Source: Arachidicoccus soli
Lineage (GTDB): Bacteria > Bacteroidota > Bacteroidia > Chitinophagales > Chitinophagaceae
Reading direction: 5' to 3'
Length of the DNA: 64,000 bases
NCBI RefSeq assembly: GCF_003600625.1
Contig: NZ_CP032489.1
Span: 3,534,001 to 3,598,000, forward strand
Numbering within the stretch: the stretch's first letter is position 1; each line of letters starts with the position of its first letter. Positions 8,888 through 17,537 of the stretch are shown here, piece after piece. Made by a program: the position numbers and the translations under genes. The notes under the pieces were generated by a model. That model searched no databases. It saw nothing but the letters and a program-made list of their open reading frames with translations, and was not told the DNA's origin.

Positions 8888-11800
8888 TTAGAATGTAAGG
8901 TTTACGCCAAAATTATATATGGCAGATAAAGGATAAACATTATTATCAATATTTTGATTGCCTGGGCTTCCACCTGAAATTTCAGGAGAAAATCCGGTAT
9001 ATTTAGTGAATATGATTGGGTCTTGAGCATTGATATATACTCTCAATTTTTCTATACCCAATTTTTTAAACCCAGTTGAATGAATAGTATAGCCCAATTG
9101 TGCATTTCTTAATTTGAAATAGCTGCCATTTTCAACATACCAAGAATTTATATAATAGTTTTGACCCCCACCTAAATTTACAGAAGGATTAGTGTTAGAG
9201 GTGCCCTGACCATGCCAGCGATTGTCAAAAAAGTTTTGTGTGAAATTTTCGTTGCCATACCTCAAGCCCTTATTAGCGTTATAAATACTTACACCTGAAA
9301 CGCCGCTAAAATCCAAGGCAAAATCGAAGTTTTTATAAGAAAAACTCGTATTAATACCATAGAAAAACTTAGGGTTGGGATTTCCAAGCACCTCACGATC
9401 ATTACCACTAATCGCCCCTATTCCTCCATTGGATAATTTAGCGTATTTAAAATCACCAGGTTTTGCTGTTGGTTGATATAAATTCCCATCAGCATCTTTG
9501 TATGCTTGTACATCACTCAGTGATTGGAAAATACCAATTACTTTATACCCATAAAATACACCAATAGGTTGTCCCAAAGTGGTGACTGTGCCCAATTGAC
9601 CACCTGTAGAAGCAGTGCCTCCAGAATAAGCCATTTGATTACCGCCAATCGTGTTTTGCGTAAATTTATTTTGATTGTAAGAAATATTACCTCCTACACT
9701 ATAATTAAAATCTTTACTTACTTTATCGTTCCAATTGAGTGATAACTCTAAACCATTGTTTCTTAACTTACCAATATTTTGAATCAAAGCTGTTTGAGAG
9801 GTGCCATCTGAACTTAATAACTGCAATGGGAAAAGAAAGTTCACTGTATTTTTCACATAATAATCAGCAGTTGCACTTAATTTATTATTAAAGAAAGCAG
9901 CATCTAGCCCTATATCTGAACCTTCACTTTTTTCCCATTTCAACGGTGCGGGTATTAAACTTGCAACGCTTTGACCTGCCGAAATTGTTCCAGAATTCCC
10001 ATAGATAATATTTAGACCTGCAGAAGTGGCCTGTTGAATACCAGTATTTGCTGGAATTCCATCGTTACCAATGACACCCCAACTCCCTCTGAGTTTCAAA
10101 ATATCAAATACTTTTTGATTGTGCATAAAGCCCTCATTTGAGACAATCCAAGCACCACCAATTGATGGGAATAGGGCTCTTCCATTATTGCTGGTAAACA
10201 CAGAGCTCGCATCGGAACGTAATGTACCTGTAATGGTATAACGGTCTTTATATGAATAGGTTGCTCTGCTAAAATAGGAGGATCTTTTAATTAAAGAAGG
10301 AGCATCTGAGGAGGAAGTTGTTTGACCCAAACTTAAATACCACGTTTGTGGATTTGCACTAAGCCCACCATCTACAGCCGTACCATTAAGACCGTAAGAA
10401 GAAAGTCTTTGTGCTTCTTGACCTACCATTACCATAAGGTTATTATCGCCAAATCTATTGGCATAGCTAAGTGTATTATCCACAATCCAATTTTTAGCAG
10501 TATTATTACTTACACTAAGCGTATTGTGCGTGCTTATTTGGTTTGCATTTGCCTTATATATAGGAGTAAAATTCTTCCCATCATTTTCATCATAATTACC
10601 ACCTACACTACTACGCCAAGTTAAATGTCGTAAAAGTTTAATATTTAAATAAGCATTACCTGCAGCATAATAATCTTTTGTAGTAGAATTATTATAATCT
10701 AAAGTTACTTGTGGATTTGATACAGATGAGCCAAGACCATAGTATCCCGGGTCACCGTAAGCGCCATCAGCAAACCGAACAGGTATTACCGGAGGTGCTG
10801 TATATAGCTGCCTCCAAATACCTCCTGGAGGGTTTTTGGTATTGCTATACTTACCCATAATATTATATCCAAAAGTGATATTTTTTGTAATATTTATATC
10901 TTGAGCAAAATTCAAAGTATATCTTTCGTAGTTATTGGTTTTGAGAATTCCCTGTTGATTCAAATAGCCAAGTGATAAATTGAAATTATTTTTTTCTCCT
11001 CCACCACTAACAGAGATATTATGGTTGGTGATGATACCATTTCTCAAAGTCTGGTCAAACCAATTAGTACCTGTACTAAACTGAGAAGAATCTAAAAAAT
11101 TAGTACCACCACTTGCTCTAGTCAACTCATTGAACAATATAGCGTAATCATATGCATCTACCATTTTAGGAAGGTTATTTGCCACTTGATATCCGACATA
11201 ATCATTGTAGTTTACATGGGTATTACCATTTTTGACCCCTTTCTTAGTAGTAATCAATACCACGCCATTGGCTCCTCTTACACCATAAATAGCTTCGCTC
11301 GATGCGTCTTTTAGAATACTAATTGTTTCAATATCTGCAGAATTAAGAAATGAAATATCATCTAACCAAACTCCATTTACAACATAAAGTGGTTTGGAGT
11401 TTCCAACAAAAGTTCCGAGTCCCCTAATGGTAATATTGGGAGAAGATCCTGGCGAACCGCTATTTGTAATTTGTACTCCTGCCACTTTGCCTTGCAAACC
11501 ACTTAAGGGGCTTACCGATGCTTGCTTAGCAATTTCATCTCCCTTAATTACGGCAATTGAACCTGTAACATCAAGTTTACGTTGCGTACCGTAACCCACC
11601 ACAATTACATCGCTGAGTGTGGAGGCAGCAATTGTACGCATTAAAATCGTTATAGAACTATTATCTCCCACCACCACAAATTTGGTTATATAGTTTATAC
11701 TACTCACAATCATTGTTTGACCTTGGGAAACTTGTAAAGAAAACTGCCCTAAACTATCTGCAATAGTTCCTCGATTAGTCCCTAAGACAGAAATAGAGGC

Positions 11801-11920
11801 ATTGCCAATCGGAGCATTCGTAGAAGAATCTATTACTCTGCCCGATATATTTAATTGTTGCCCTATTGAAATTAAGGGCGCAAAAAATATTAATAAGAAT
11901 AAAAGTTTGAATCTTCTCAT
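8888..11920 (-). CDS. SusC/RagA family TonB-linked outer-membrane transporter
   Basis: This 1010-residue protein has a signal peptide (about 1-20, ending SIGQ). A carboxypeptidase-regulatory-like beta-sandwich follows (about 23-100: SGRVIDSSTNAPIGNASISVLGTN). Next comes the SusC signature DVIVVGYGTQRK with the plug domain (IETISILKDASSEAIYGVRGANGVVLITTKKG, about 195-228) and a 22-strand-type beta barrel to the C-terminal NFGVNLTF. Such proteins import oligosaccharides with TonB energy and pair with the SusD encoded next. It lacks the N-terminal STN domain that would couple it to an anti-sigma factor, which agrees with control by the adjacent LuxR-type regulator. Confidence 0.96.
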   Translation of the reverse strand: MRRFKLLFLLIFFAPLISIGQQLNISGRVIDSSTNAPIGNASISVLGTNRGTIADSLGQFSLQVSQGQTMIVSSINYITKFVVVGDNSSITILMRTIAASTLSDVIVVGYGTQRKLDVTGSIAVIKGDEIAKQASVSPLSGLQGKVAGVQITNSGSPGSSPNITIRGLGTFVGNSKPLYVVNGVWLDDISFLNSADIETISILKDASSEAIYGVRGANGVVLITTKKGVKNGNTHVNYNDYVGYQVANNLPKMVDAYDYAILFNELTRASGGTNFLDSSQFSTGTNWFDQTLRNGIITNHNISVSGGGEKNNFNLSLGYLNQQGILKTNNYERYTLNFAQDINITKNITFGYNIMGKYSNTKNPPGGIWRQLYTAPPVIPVRFADGAYGDPGYYGLGSSVSNPQVTLDYNNSTTKDYYAAGNAYLNIKLLRHLTWRSSVGGNYDENDGKNFTPIYKANANQISTHNTLSVSNNTAKNWIVDNTLSYANRFGDNNLMVMVGQEAQRLSSYGLNGTAVDGGLSANPQTWYLSLGQTTSSSDAPSLIKRSSYFSRATYSYKDRYTITGTLRSDASSVFTSNNGRALFPSIGGAWIVSNEGFMHNQKVFDILKLRGSWGVIGNDGIPANTGIQQATSAGLNIIYGNSGTISAGQSVASLIPAPLKWEKSEGSDIGLDAAFFNNKLSATADYYVKNTVNFLFPLQLLSSDGTSQTALIQNIGKLRNNGLELSLNWNDKVSKDFNYSVGGNISYNQNKFTQNTIGGNQMAYSGGTASTGGQLGTVTTLGQPIGVFYGYKVIGIFQSLSDVQAYKDADGNLYQPTAKPGDFKYAKLSNGGIGAISGNDREVLGNPNPKFFYGINTSFSYKNFDFALDFSGVSGVSIYNANKGLRYGNENFTQNFFDNRWHGQGTSNTNPSVNLGGGQNYYINSWYVENGSYFKLRNAQLGYTIHSTGFKKLGIEKLRVYINAQDPIIFTKYTGFSPEISGGSPGNQNIDNNVYPLSAIYNFGVNLTF

Positions 11921-11980
11921 AAATTAAATAATTTGAAATTGTAATGTTAGATACAGCACATCTTGCACTGTTCGACTAAC

Positions 11981-12013
11981 CAAATTTAACACAACATGTC
12001 GTCGAATTACAAA
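11981..12013 (-). promoter_or_regulatory. Probable promoter of the susC operon
   Basis: On the minus strand there is TTTG, a 21-bp spacer, then TAAATTTG, matching the Bacteroidota primary-sigma consensus (TTTG near -33, TAnnTTTG near -7). It would start transcription about 50-55 nt before susC. Confidence 0.5.
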
Positions 12014-12158
12014 TTATTTAACACATCACCATTACATCAATTATTAAATTTATCCATGAATTAGGTACTCAACAATACATCATTATAATTTAATACTATA
12101 TTTAATTACTTAATTATAAAATACTTAATAAATTTTATAAAATATAAAAATATTAATG

Positions 12159-12198
12159 TTTGTTAGTATGTGTTTTGCATTAACAAAAGGCTAACAAA
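12159..12198. repeat. Nested inverted repeat between regulator gene and susC promoter
   Basis: TTTGTTAG and CTAACAAA form a perfect 8-bp inverted repeat, enclosing a second one (TTTTG and CAAAA around CATTAA). It sits about 150 bp upstream of the susC promoter and just past the regulator's stop codon. There is no T-run, so it is not an obvious terminator. It is a candidate operator for the LuxR-type regulator, by position only. Confidence 0.35.
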
Positions 12199-12215
12199 AA
12201 ATTAAATCTTGGCTT

Positions 12216-15074
12216 TTAAAGCCTAATCATGAAATCACTTAAGTTCTCATGCTCATCTAAATTCATTTTTTTTCGCAATCTGTAGCGCTTTATTTCCACT
12301 CCCCGTGTAGAAATATTTAATAGTGGGGCAATTTCTTTAGTTGTAAGGTTCATTTTTAAATAGGCTGCTAATCGTAAATCCTGAGCAGTTAAATTTGGAA
12401 ATAATTTTAAAAGCTTGTCAAAAAATTCTTCGTGTACTTTATTAAATCCATTGTCGAATAAATGCCATTCATTTTGTTCATCTTTAATATGTCTATCCAA
12501 AGACTTAGAAAGTTTTTGTAATTGGGATTGAATAGTAGACTGATTTTTAGATGTTTTTAATTCATCTAAATGTTCCTTTATTCTCTTTAGTACATTTTTC
12601 TTCTTAATAAGATCCATTGCTAATGTTGCCAAATCTTCGCTTTTGTGCACCACTTCACTCGATAACTGTTCTTGCTTTATCTTCAATATTTCATTTTCAT
12701 TTTTTTGCATTTGCATTAATACTGCTTCTTCCAATTTTAATGTAAGTGTATTGTGTTGTTTATCGAGCCTTTTTTTATGCCACATATAAAGAAGAAACAT
12801 AATTGCAAAAAACAATATGAGATATAAAACCTTCGCAACTGTAGAAAAATACCAAGGGTTGGCTATATCTATTATTATTGTTGCGATGCTATCAGACAAA
12901 TTGCTTTTCACCTTAAAATAATATCTGCCTGAGTTTAAATTTGAAAATTCTTTTTCAGAACTAGTAATCCACTCACTCCAACTTTCGTTGCTATTTCTTG
13001 ATAAAGAGTAACTAAATTTCACATCCTTAAAATAAACTGGCAATTCATATTTTATAAGTATACTATTTTGACTATACTTTAAATAAATCTGGTTATCATT
13101 TTCAATACTATTATTATTTAAAGAAAAATAATGACTCTTGTTAGATATAAAAACTTCAGTGATAATAGGTGCTGGAAATTCTGATTTACTATTGAAACGA
13201 TTTTTGTTGATAACAGCAAATCCTTCCTCTCCACATATAAAGCTTTTTTCATTTGTGAATGGAATTATATTTTCTGCCCCAGAAACCAAGCTAAATATTT
13301 TTGAATTAAATGGATAAAGCTGAAAAGCACCGGATTTATTATTCTTATATGTTACAGAGCCAGTACCATTTACCAACCAATAACCATAAACACTATCATT
13401 AATAATTATTTTGGAAGTAAAATATTCTTGGAAATCTTTCTTAAGATAAGTTTCTGGGATTAATTTATTCTCATTAAAATCATATTTAAATATACCATTA
13501 GCACTACTGAGAAGAACCTGATTTTTATAATAAAAAAATGACATTCTACTGTCTTTTGGAAAACCAATCGACTTAGAAAGTTCTCTCACCACAATGGCAC
13601 TGGAATAATCAGTCGAAGGCTTTATAACATACGCCCCCTTATATGCATGCATGGCATAGATTAATCCTGATGAATCAATACACAATTTCTTAATTGGAAA
13701 CAATCCAACTCCAGTTAAAAAGTTTGAAAAATACCAACCAGTTTTATTCTTTCTATAAACAGCTATGCCATTATATGTACCTTGTAATAAAATGTTCTTA
13801 TTCACTCTGAGAGGCTCCAAATCCCACCCACCTGAAGTAGTCAAAAGCCACTTATAATTACTACCCGAAATAACTAATGTTCCAGAATTATTCCCACAAA
13901 AGAGTTGATTATCTATCACTTTTAGATCCCAAGCTTGATTAGAAATATTAGCAAATCGTTCTAAATTATCTATGTCAAATGTTGCCAGGTCAGTAAAACG
14001 TCCTCTAAATAGCCCATGGTTAGAAGCAATATAAATATAACCTTGAAACACTTTCATAGAGTAGACTGTACCTATTTTTCCTTTTATATCATTATAATAC
14101 TCCACGTCAGATTTTAATACAACTTGACTAATTCCTCGATCTAGAGCCAACCAACAATTATTTGCATCATCTTTCAAAAGATTCAAGACAGTATTGTTTT
14201 GCAATCCATTTCCCTGGTTTATCTTGTTAATAGTTTTTCCTATGGCATTCATAAGAATCAATCCACCGGAAATTGTTCCTATAGCATATAAATTATCGTT
14301 TAATTGAATTCCATTATTTATCTCATTTGTTTTTAAATATTCGTTATCCTCAGAATAAAAAAAAGAATAATTATTCCCATCAAACATATATATTCCATTC
14401 TTTTCAGTGCCAATTAATAAACTATTATTGGCATAAGGAAGTATAAAATTTATTTTAAAATTATTTAATAAGTTACTATTGGTGAGGGGCTCTAGTTTGT
14501 AATTCTCATCTAAGTAATAAATACCTTTTCCCAATACATCTACGTAATATTTATCACGAACGAGAAAAACGAACATAATGGTTCCAGGAGCAGCAATGGA
14601 TCTTATCTCATTGTTTTTATAAAAATAAATATGAGAAAACGATTGAAATAAAACATCTTCTTGTCTGGGAATAATTTTCCATATTTCCTCCTCATTAAAA
14701 ATAGAATCAGTAATTAATTTGTTAAGGGAATGATATGCATAAACTCCAAATGGTTGCTTTTCCCAATAGCCAAATTCTCCAAAAGCTCCGGTATATATTC
14801 TTCCTTTTTGATCTGAAGCTATACTTCTAATTATTTTTTGTTCTGGCAATTCATATAAGCTCCAATTCTGACCCCCAAAAACAAGCATCCCCAAATTATT
14901 GGCAAAATACAATAGATGATTCTCGTCTTGTGTAATAGCCCAATTCTGCCCTTCCGCCTTATAAACACTATTTGGATAATTAATTACTTCTGGTTTAATC
15001 TCATTTTGTGCCGAGCAAATATTGGTCAGCATCACAAAAACGAATAATAACCTTAAGTATATTTTCATATGCAT
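12216..15074 (-). CDS. Membrane sensor-regulator: beta-propeller, YYY-like domain, TM, coiled coil, LuxR-type HTH
   Basis: This 952-residue protein begins with a signal peptide (ending ICSAQ). Residues about 25-650 resemble two-component-regulator propeller repeats (IIRSIASDQKGRIYTGAFGEFGYWE, NLLKDDANNCWLALDRGI). A Y_Y_Y-like beta domain follows (about 670-745: SYSLSRNSNESWSEW, SGRYYFKVKS), then one membrane segment at about 748-768. A coiled coil (about 775-880) leads to a LuxR-type HTH in the last 60 residues (LTAQDLRLAAYLKMNLTTKEIAPLL). No histidine-kinase or receiver domain is present, so it is a one-component, membrane-tethered regulator. It lies just upstream of susC on the same strand and probably controls the locus. 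The start could also be the second Met at 15068. A TAACTTTG element at 15080-15087 is so close that the mRNA may be nearly leaderless. Confidence 0.85.
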   Translation of the reverse strand: MHMKIYLRLLFVFVMLTNICSAQNEIKPEVINYPNSVYKAEGQNWAITQDENHLLYFANNLGMLVFGGQNWSLYELPEQKIIRSIASDQKGRIYTGAFGEFGYWEKQPFGVYAYHSLNKLITDSIFNEEEIWKIIPRQEDVLFQSFSHIYFYKNNEIRSIAAPGTIMFVFLVRDKYYVDVLGKGIYYLDENYKLEPLTNSNLLNNFKINFILPYANNSLLIGTEKNGIYMFDGNNYSFFYSEDNEYLKTNEINNGIQLNDNLYAIGTISGGLILMNAIGKTINKINQGNGLQNNTVLNLLKDDANNCWLALDRGISQVVLKSDVEYYNDIKGKIGTVYSMKVFQGYIYIASNHGLFRGRFTDLATFDIDNLERFANISNQAWDLKVIDNQLFCGNNSGTLVISGSNYKWLLTTSGGWDLEPLRVNKNILLQGTYNGIAVYRKNKTGWYFSNFLTGVGLFPIKKLCIDSSGLIYAMHAYKGAYVIKPSTDYSSAIVVRELSKSIGFPKDSRMSFFYYKNQVLLSSANGIFKYDFNENKLIPETYLKKDFQEYFTSKIIINDSVYGYWLVNGTGSVTYKNNKSGAFQLYPFNSKIFSLVSGAENIIPFTNEKSFICGEEGFAVINKNRFNSKSEFPAPIITEVFISNKSHYFSLNNNSIENDNQIYLKYSQNSILIKYELPVYFKDVKFSYSLSRNSNESWSEWITSSEKEFSNLNSGRYYFKVKSNLSDSIATIIIDIANPWYFSTVAKVLYLILFFAIMFLLYMWHKKRLDKQHNTLTLKLEEAVLMQMQKNENEILKIKQEQLSSEVVHKSEDLATLAMDLIKKKNVLKRIKEHLDELKTSKNQSTIQSQLQKLSKSLDRHIKDEQNEWHLFDNGFNKVHEEFFDKLLKLFPNLTAQDLRLAAYLKMNLTTKEIAPLLNISTRGVEIKRYRLRKKMNLDEHENLSDFMIRL

Positions 15075-15224
15075 CTTTTCAAAGTTAGATTAAGATGTAA
15101 AACACATGGCTGAGCTTTTAAATTCAAAAACCCTATAGCATATTTTAGATCAAAATAAATATCATTTAATGTAATGCCTAAAAAGATTATAATTACTTCA
15201 TCTACGCAAGTTAGTGAAACTCAC

Positions 15225-15261
15225 AATAAAAAAGGGCAAGCATTTAAAATGCTCACCCTTT
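15225..15261 (-). terminator. Rho-independent terminator after the fasciclin gene
   Basis: A two-part stem (AAAGGG with CCCTTT, then AGCATT with AATGCT) is followed on the minus strand by a run of Ts. It lies about 40 bp past the stop codon of the fasciclin gene. Confidence 0.75.
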
Positions 15262-15302
15262 CCCATGATTATTTCTGGGTAAATAGTTCCTACGCCAATT
15301 TT

Positions 15303-15857
15303 TTAAGGCATTAATACCGTATCAATTACGTGTATCACACCATTTGATTGATTTACGTCAGCAATAGTAATCATAGCTTTGTTGCCTTTGGCGTCAACTA
15401 ACCAAATGCCCTTACTGTTTTCCATAGCTGTAATATTTTCACCTTCAACGGTTTTAAGCATTGTTTTACCATGCCCCTTCTTAATCCATTTCATCAGGTC
15501 CTTAGAACTAATTTTTCCCGGAACCACATGATAAGTCAAAATTTTAGTCAATAGGGCTTTGTTTTCCGGCTTTACCAAGCTAGCAACCGTGCCTTTGGGC
15601 AATTTATCAAAAGCCTCATTTGTTGGAGCAAAAACCGTAAATGGTCCTTTTCCTTCCAATGTTTCTACCAAGCCAGCAGCCTTTACAGCAGCCACCAGGG
15701 TCGTGTGATCGTTTGAATTTACTGCGTTTTGAATAATGTTTTTAGAGGGGTACATCGCTGCGCCACCTACCATTTTCGTTTTTTGTGCAAAGGAGGTTGC
15801 ACCTATTAATAATCCGACACATACAACTAAGAATGCTTTAATGTTTGAAGCTTTCAT
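15303..15857 (-). CDS. Fasciclin (FAS1) domain secreted protein
   Basis: This 184-residue protein has a signal peptide (about 1-25, ending TSFAQ) and a single FAS1 domain. The first conserved block is [19 protein letters not shown]. The second is [15 protein letters not shown], and the end is [16 protein letters not shown]1 domains act in adhesion or in small-ligand binding at the cell surface or in the periplasm. There is no lipobox. It is a single-gene unit with its own terminator. No partner gene indicates a specific task. Confidence 0.93.
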   Translation of the reverse strand: MKASNIKAFLVVCVGLLIGATSFAQKTKMVGGAAMYPSKNIIQNAVNSNDHTTLVAAVKAAGLVETLEGKGPFTVFAPTNEAFDKLPKGTVASLVKPENKALLTKILTYHVVPGKISSKDLMKWIKKGHGKTMLKTVEGENITAMENSKGIWLVDAKGNKAMITIADVNQSNGVIHVIDTVLMP

Positions 15858-16058
15858 GATTTTTATTTTTATAGTTTTAAAAAATTATTCATAGAAACAA
15901 ATCGCCTTAACCGGTTTATAACAGACAATTTATTTTCTTGCAAATTTTTGTTTTCAACAAGTTTGCTCATTCATTTACGACAAACTGATAACCTTGGTTT
16001 TTAGAATCGAAAAAATAATTTGAGCACTTACTCTACTTAAATAGTTCGGTGTTATTAT

Positions 16059-16066
16059 TATCTTTG
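16059..16066 (+). promoter_or_regulatory. Probable -7 element (TATCTTTG) for the cysteine-cluster gene
   Basis: This matches TAnnTTTG and lies 19 bp before the ATG at 16086. No good -33 element is seen. Confidence 0.4.
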
Positions 16067-16085
16067 CTTCACAACTATCCCTAAA

Positions 16086-16667
16086 ATGATTGTAATTGAT
16101 AATGTCCTGATTAGCGACGAAGTAATAAGTGAGCAATTTGTCTGTGATCTTAGTAAATGTAAAGGTGGCTGCTGTGAAGACGGGGATGCTGGTGCGCCTT
16201 TAGAAGAGAACGAGTTGAAAGAGTTAGACAAGAATTATGAAATGGTAAAAGAATATATGACTGTCGAAGGCAAAGCCGAAATTGAAAAACAGGGTAAATA
16301 TATTTTTGATAAAAACTTTGGATGGGTAACGCCTACTATCAATCACGAAATATGCGCATATGGGTATCGTGATGAAAAAGGAATTGTAAAATGCGCTATA
16401 GAACAAGCTTATAATGACAAGAAATTGGATTGGAAAAAACCCATTAGCTGTCATTTATTCCCAATAAAAATTCAGCAAAGTAAACAAGATGAAGACTTGG
16501 AATTTGTAAATTACGAACCACGCGAAGACTTGTGTAAAGCAGCTTGCAAGCTTGGCAAGTCGTTAAAAGTACCTGTTTACAAATTTCTAAAAGACTCCAT
16601 CATTCGCAAATATGGTGAAGAATTTTATGATTCTTTGGATGCAACAGCTCAACATTTGAATAAATAA
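16086..16667 (+). CDS. DUF3109-type cysteine-cluster protein
   Basis: This 193-residue cytoplasmic protein has conserved cysteines near the N-terminus (FVCDLSKCKGGCCEDGDAGAPL), in the middle (EICAYGY, KCAIEQAY), and later (ISCHLFPI, DLCKAACKLG). This pattern matches the DUF3109 family, related to YkgJ-type putative zinc or iron-sulfur binding proteins. The molecular role is not known to me. It starts an apparent two-gene unit with trmH, 23 bp upstream of it. The ATG start fits the family's short N-terminus. Confidence 0.85.
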   Translation: MIVIDNVLISDEVISEQFVCDLSKCKGGCCEDGDAGAPLEENELKELDKNYEMVKEYMTVEGKAEIEKQGKYIFDKNFGWVTPTINHEICAYGYRDEKGIVKCAIEQAYNDKKLDWKKPISCHLFPIKIQQSKQDEDLEFVNYEPREDLCKAACKLGKSLKVPVYKFLKDSIIRKYGEEFYDSLDATAQHLNK

Positions 16668-16690
16668 ATTTACTAAAACGCTTCTTTGAT

Positions 16691-17293
16691 ATGACAACAG
16701 AACGCCGGGAAAAATTGGAACGCGTTTTAAATAATCGTCAAATCGATTTAACTATTGTATTTGAAAATGTACAAGACCCGCATAATATTTCAGCAGTTTT
16801 ACGTACCTGTGAATCAGTAGGGATACAAGATATTTATATACTCAACCATACAATTCCCCTACATCCAAAATTTAGTAAAGAGTTGGGCACTCGAAGTAGC
16901 AGTAGTGCTTGGAAATGGCTCAGTATTCATTATTTTGACAATGTTGCAGATTGCGTAAAAGACCTTAAAGAAAAAGATTTTAAATTAATGGCAACACATC
17001 TTTCTTCTGAGGCAATTGACCTATATGATGTAAATTTTACAGAAAAAATTGCGCTCGTTTTTGGCAACGAAAGAAAGGGTGTGAGCCACCAAATGCTGAC
17101 ATTTTGTGACAGCAATTTTATTATTCCCCAAGTGGGCATTATACAAAGTTTAAATATCTCTGTGGCTTGTGCAGTAAGCCTATACGAAGCATTTCGTCAG
17201 AAGAAACTAGCTGGCCATTATCACCGCAAGCCCTCTACTAACAAACGTTTGCAACAATTAAAAATAGACTGGGGGTTAGAGGAAGATAAATAA
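16691..17293 (+). CDS. trmH: tRNA (guanosine-2'-O-)-methyltransferase TrmH
   Basis: This 200-residue SpoU/TrmH (SPOUT) methyltransferase has all three family motifs. Motif 1 is DPHNISAVLRTCESVG, with the conserved Asn and catalytic-type Arg. Motif 2 is IALVFGNERKGVS. Motif 3 is IPQVGIIQSLNISVACAVSLYEA, which forms the knotted SAM-binding site. TrmH methylates the 2'-OH of G18 in the tRNA D-loop. The length is slightly shorter than the enterobacterial protein (about 229 residues), lacking part of its C-terminal tail. Other SpoU enzymes act on rRNA or other tRNA positions, but the motif wording is closest to TrmH. Confidence 0.85.
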   Translation: MTTERREKLERVLNNRQIDLTIVFENVQDPHNISAVLRTCESVGIQDIYILNHTIPLHPKFSKELGTRSSSSAWKWLSIHYFDNVADCVKDLKEKDFKLMATHLSSEAIDLYDVNFTEKIALVFGNERKGVSHQMLTFCDSNFIIPQVGIIQSLNISVACAVSLYEAFRQKKLAGHYHRKPSTNKRLQQLKIDWGLEEDK

Positions 17294-17309
17294 ATATTTT
17301 AAAAAAATA

Positions 17310-17340
17310 TTTGTTCGTCTTACCTTCGTGGACTAATTTG
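17310..17340 (+). promoter_or_regulatory. Probable thr operon promoter
   Basis: TTTG at 17310-17313, a 19-bp spacer, then CTAATTTG at 17333-17340 (TTTG part perfect, TA part mismatched). Transcription would start near 17347, about 10 nt before the leader ORF. The spacing equals that of the rpoB and glycosyltransferase promoters in this window. Confidence 0.45.
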
Positions 17341-17356
17341 CAACCATATTCAAGAT

Positions 17357-17440
17357 ATGAATAATCGTAATACACATATCACCTCTTCATTTTTGATGAC
17401 CTCCGGGATTATCAATACGATTATTATTATAACCCTGTAA
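17357..17440 (+). CDS. thrL: Thr/Ile-rich leader peptide of the thr operon
   Basis: A 27-codon ORF begins at ATG 17357 and ends with TAA at 17438-17440. Five of 27 residues are Thr and seven are Ile, with a dense run near the end (NTIIIITL). This is the composition expected if ribosome stalling on Thr and Ile codons controls the downstream thrABC genes, as in the enterobacterial thr leader. It lies about 16 nt after a promoter-like TTTG and 97 bp before thrA. A stem-loop overlaps its last codons. It is too short for routine gene calling. The function is inferred from composition, position and operon content; no homologue was checked. Confidence 0.8.
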   Translation: MNNRNTHITSSFLMTSGIINTIIIITL

Positions 17441-17487
17441 AGGGTTAGCAATATACAATATCATCCTCTGGGCGTTTTGCCGTTTTT
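17431..17487 (+). promoter_or_regulatory. Putative attenuator region of the thr leader
   Basis: A 6-bp stem with a GTAA loop (AACCCT with AGGGTT, 17431-17446) overlaps the last sense codons and stop of the leader peptide. Downstream, a short hairpin (GGC, GTTTT, GCC at 17471-17481) is followed by GTTTTTCT, which looks like a weak rho-independent terminator. A stalled ribosome would mask the first stem. I could not find a clear longer antiterminator pairing by eye. Confidence 0.5.
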
Positions 17488-17537
17488 CTAAGAATTGTCT
17501 TTATTTTCAATCAATTTATTAAATACAAATTTCTCTC

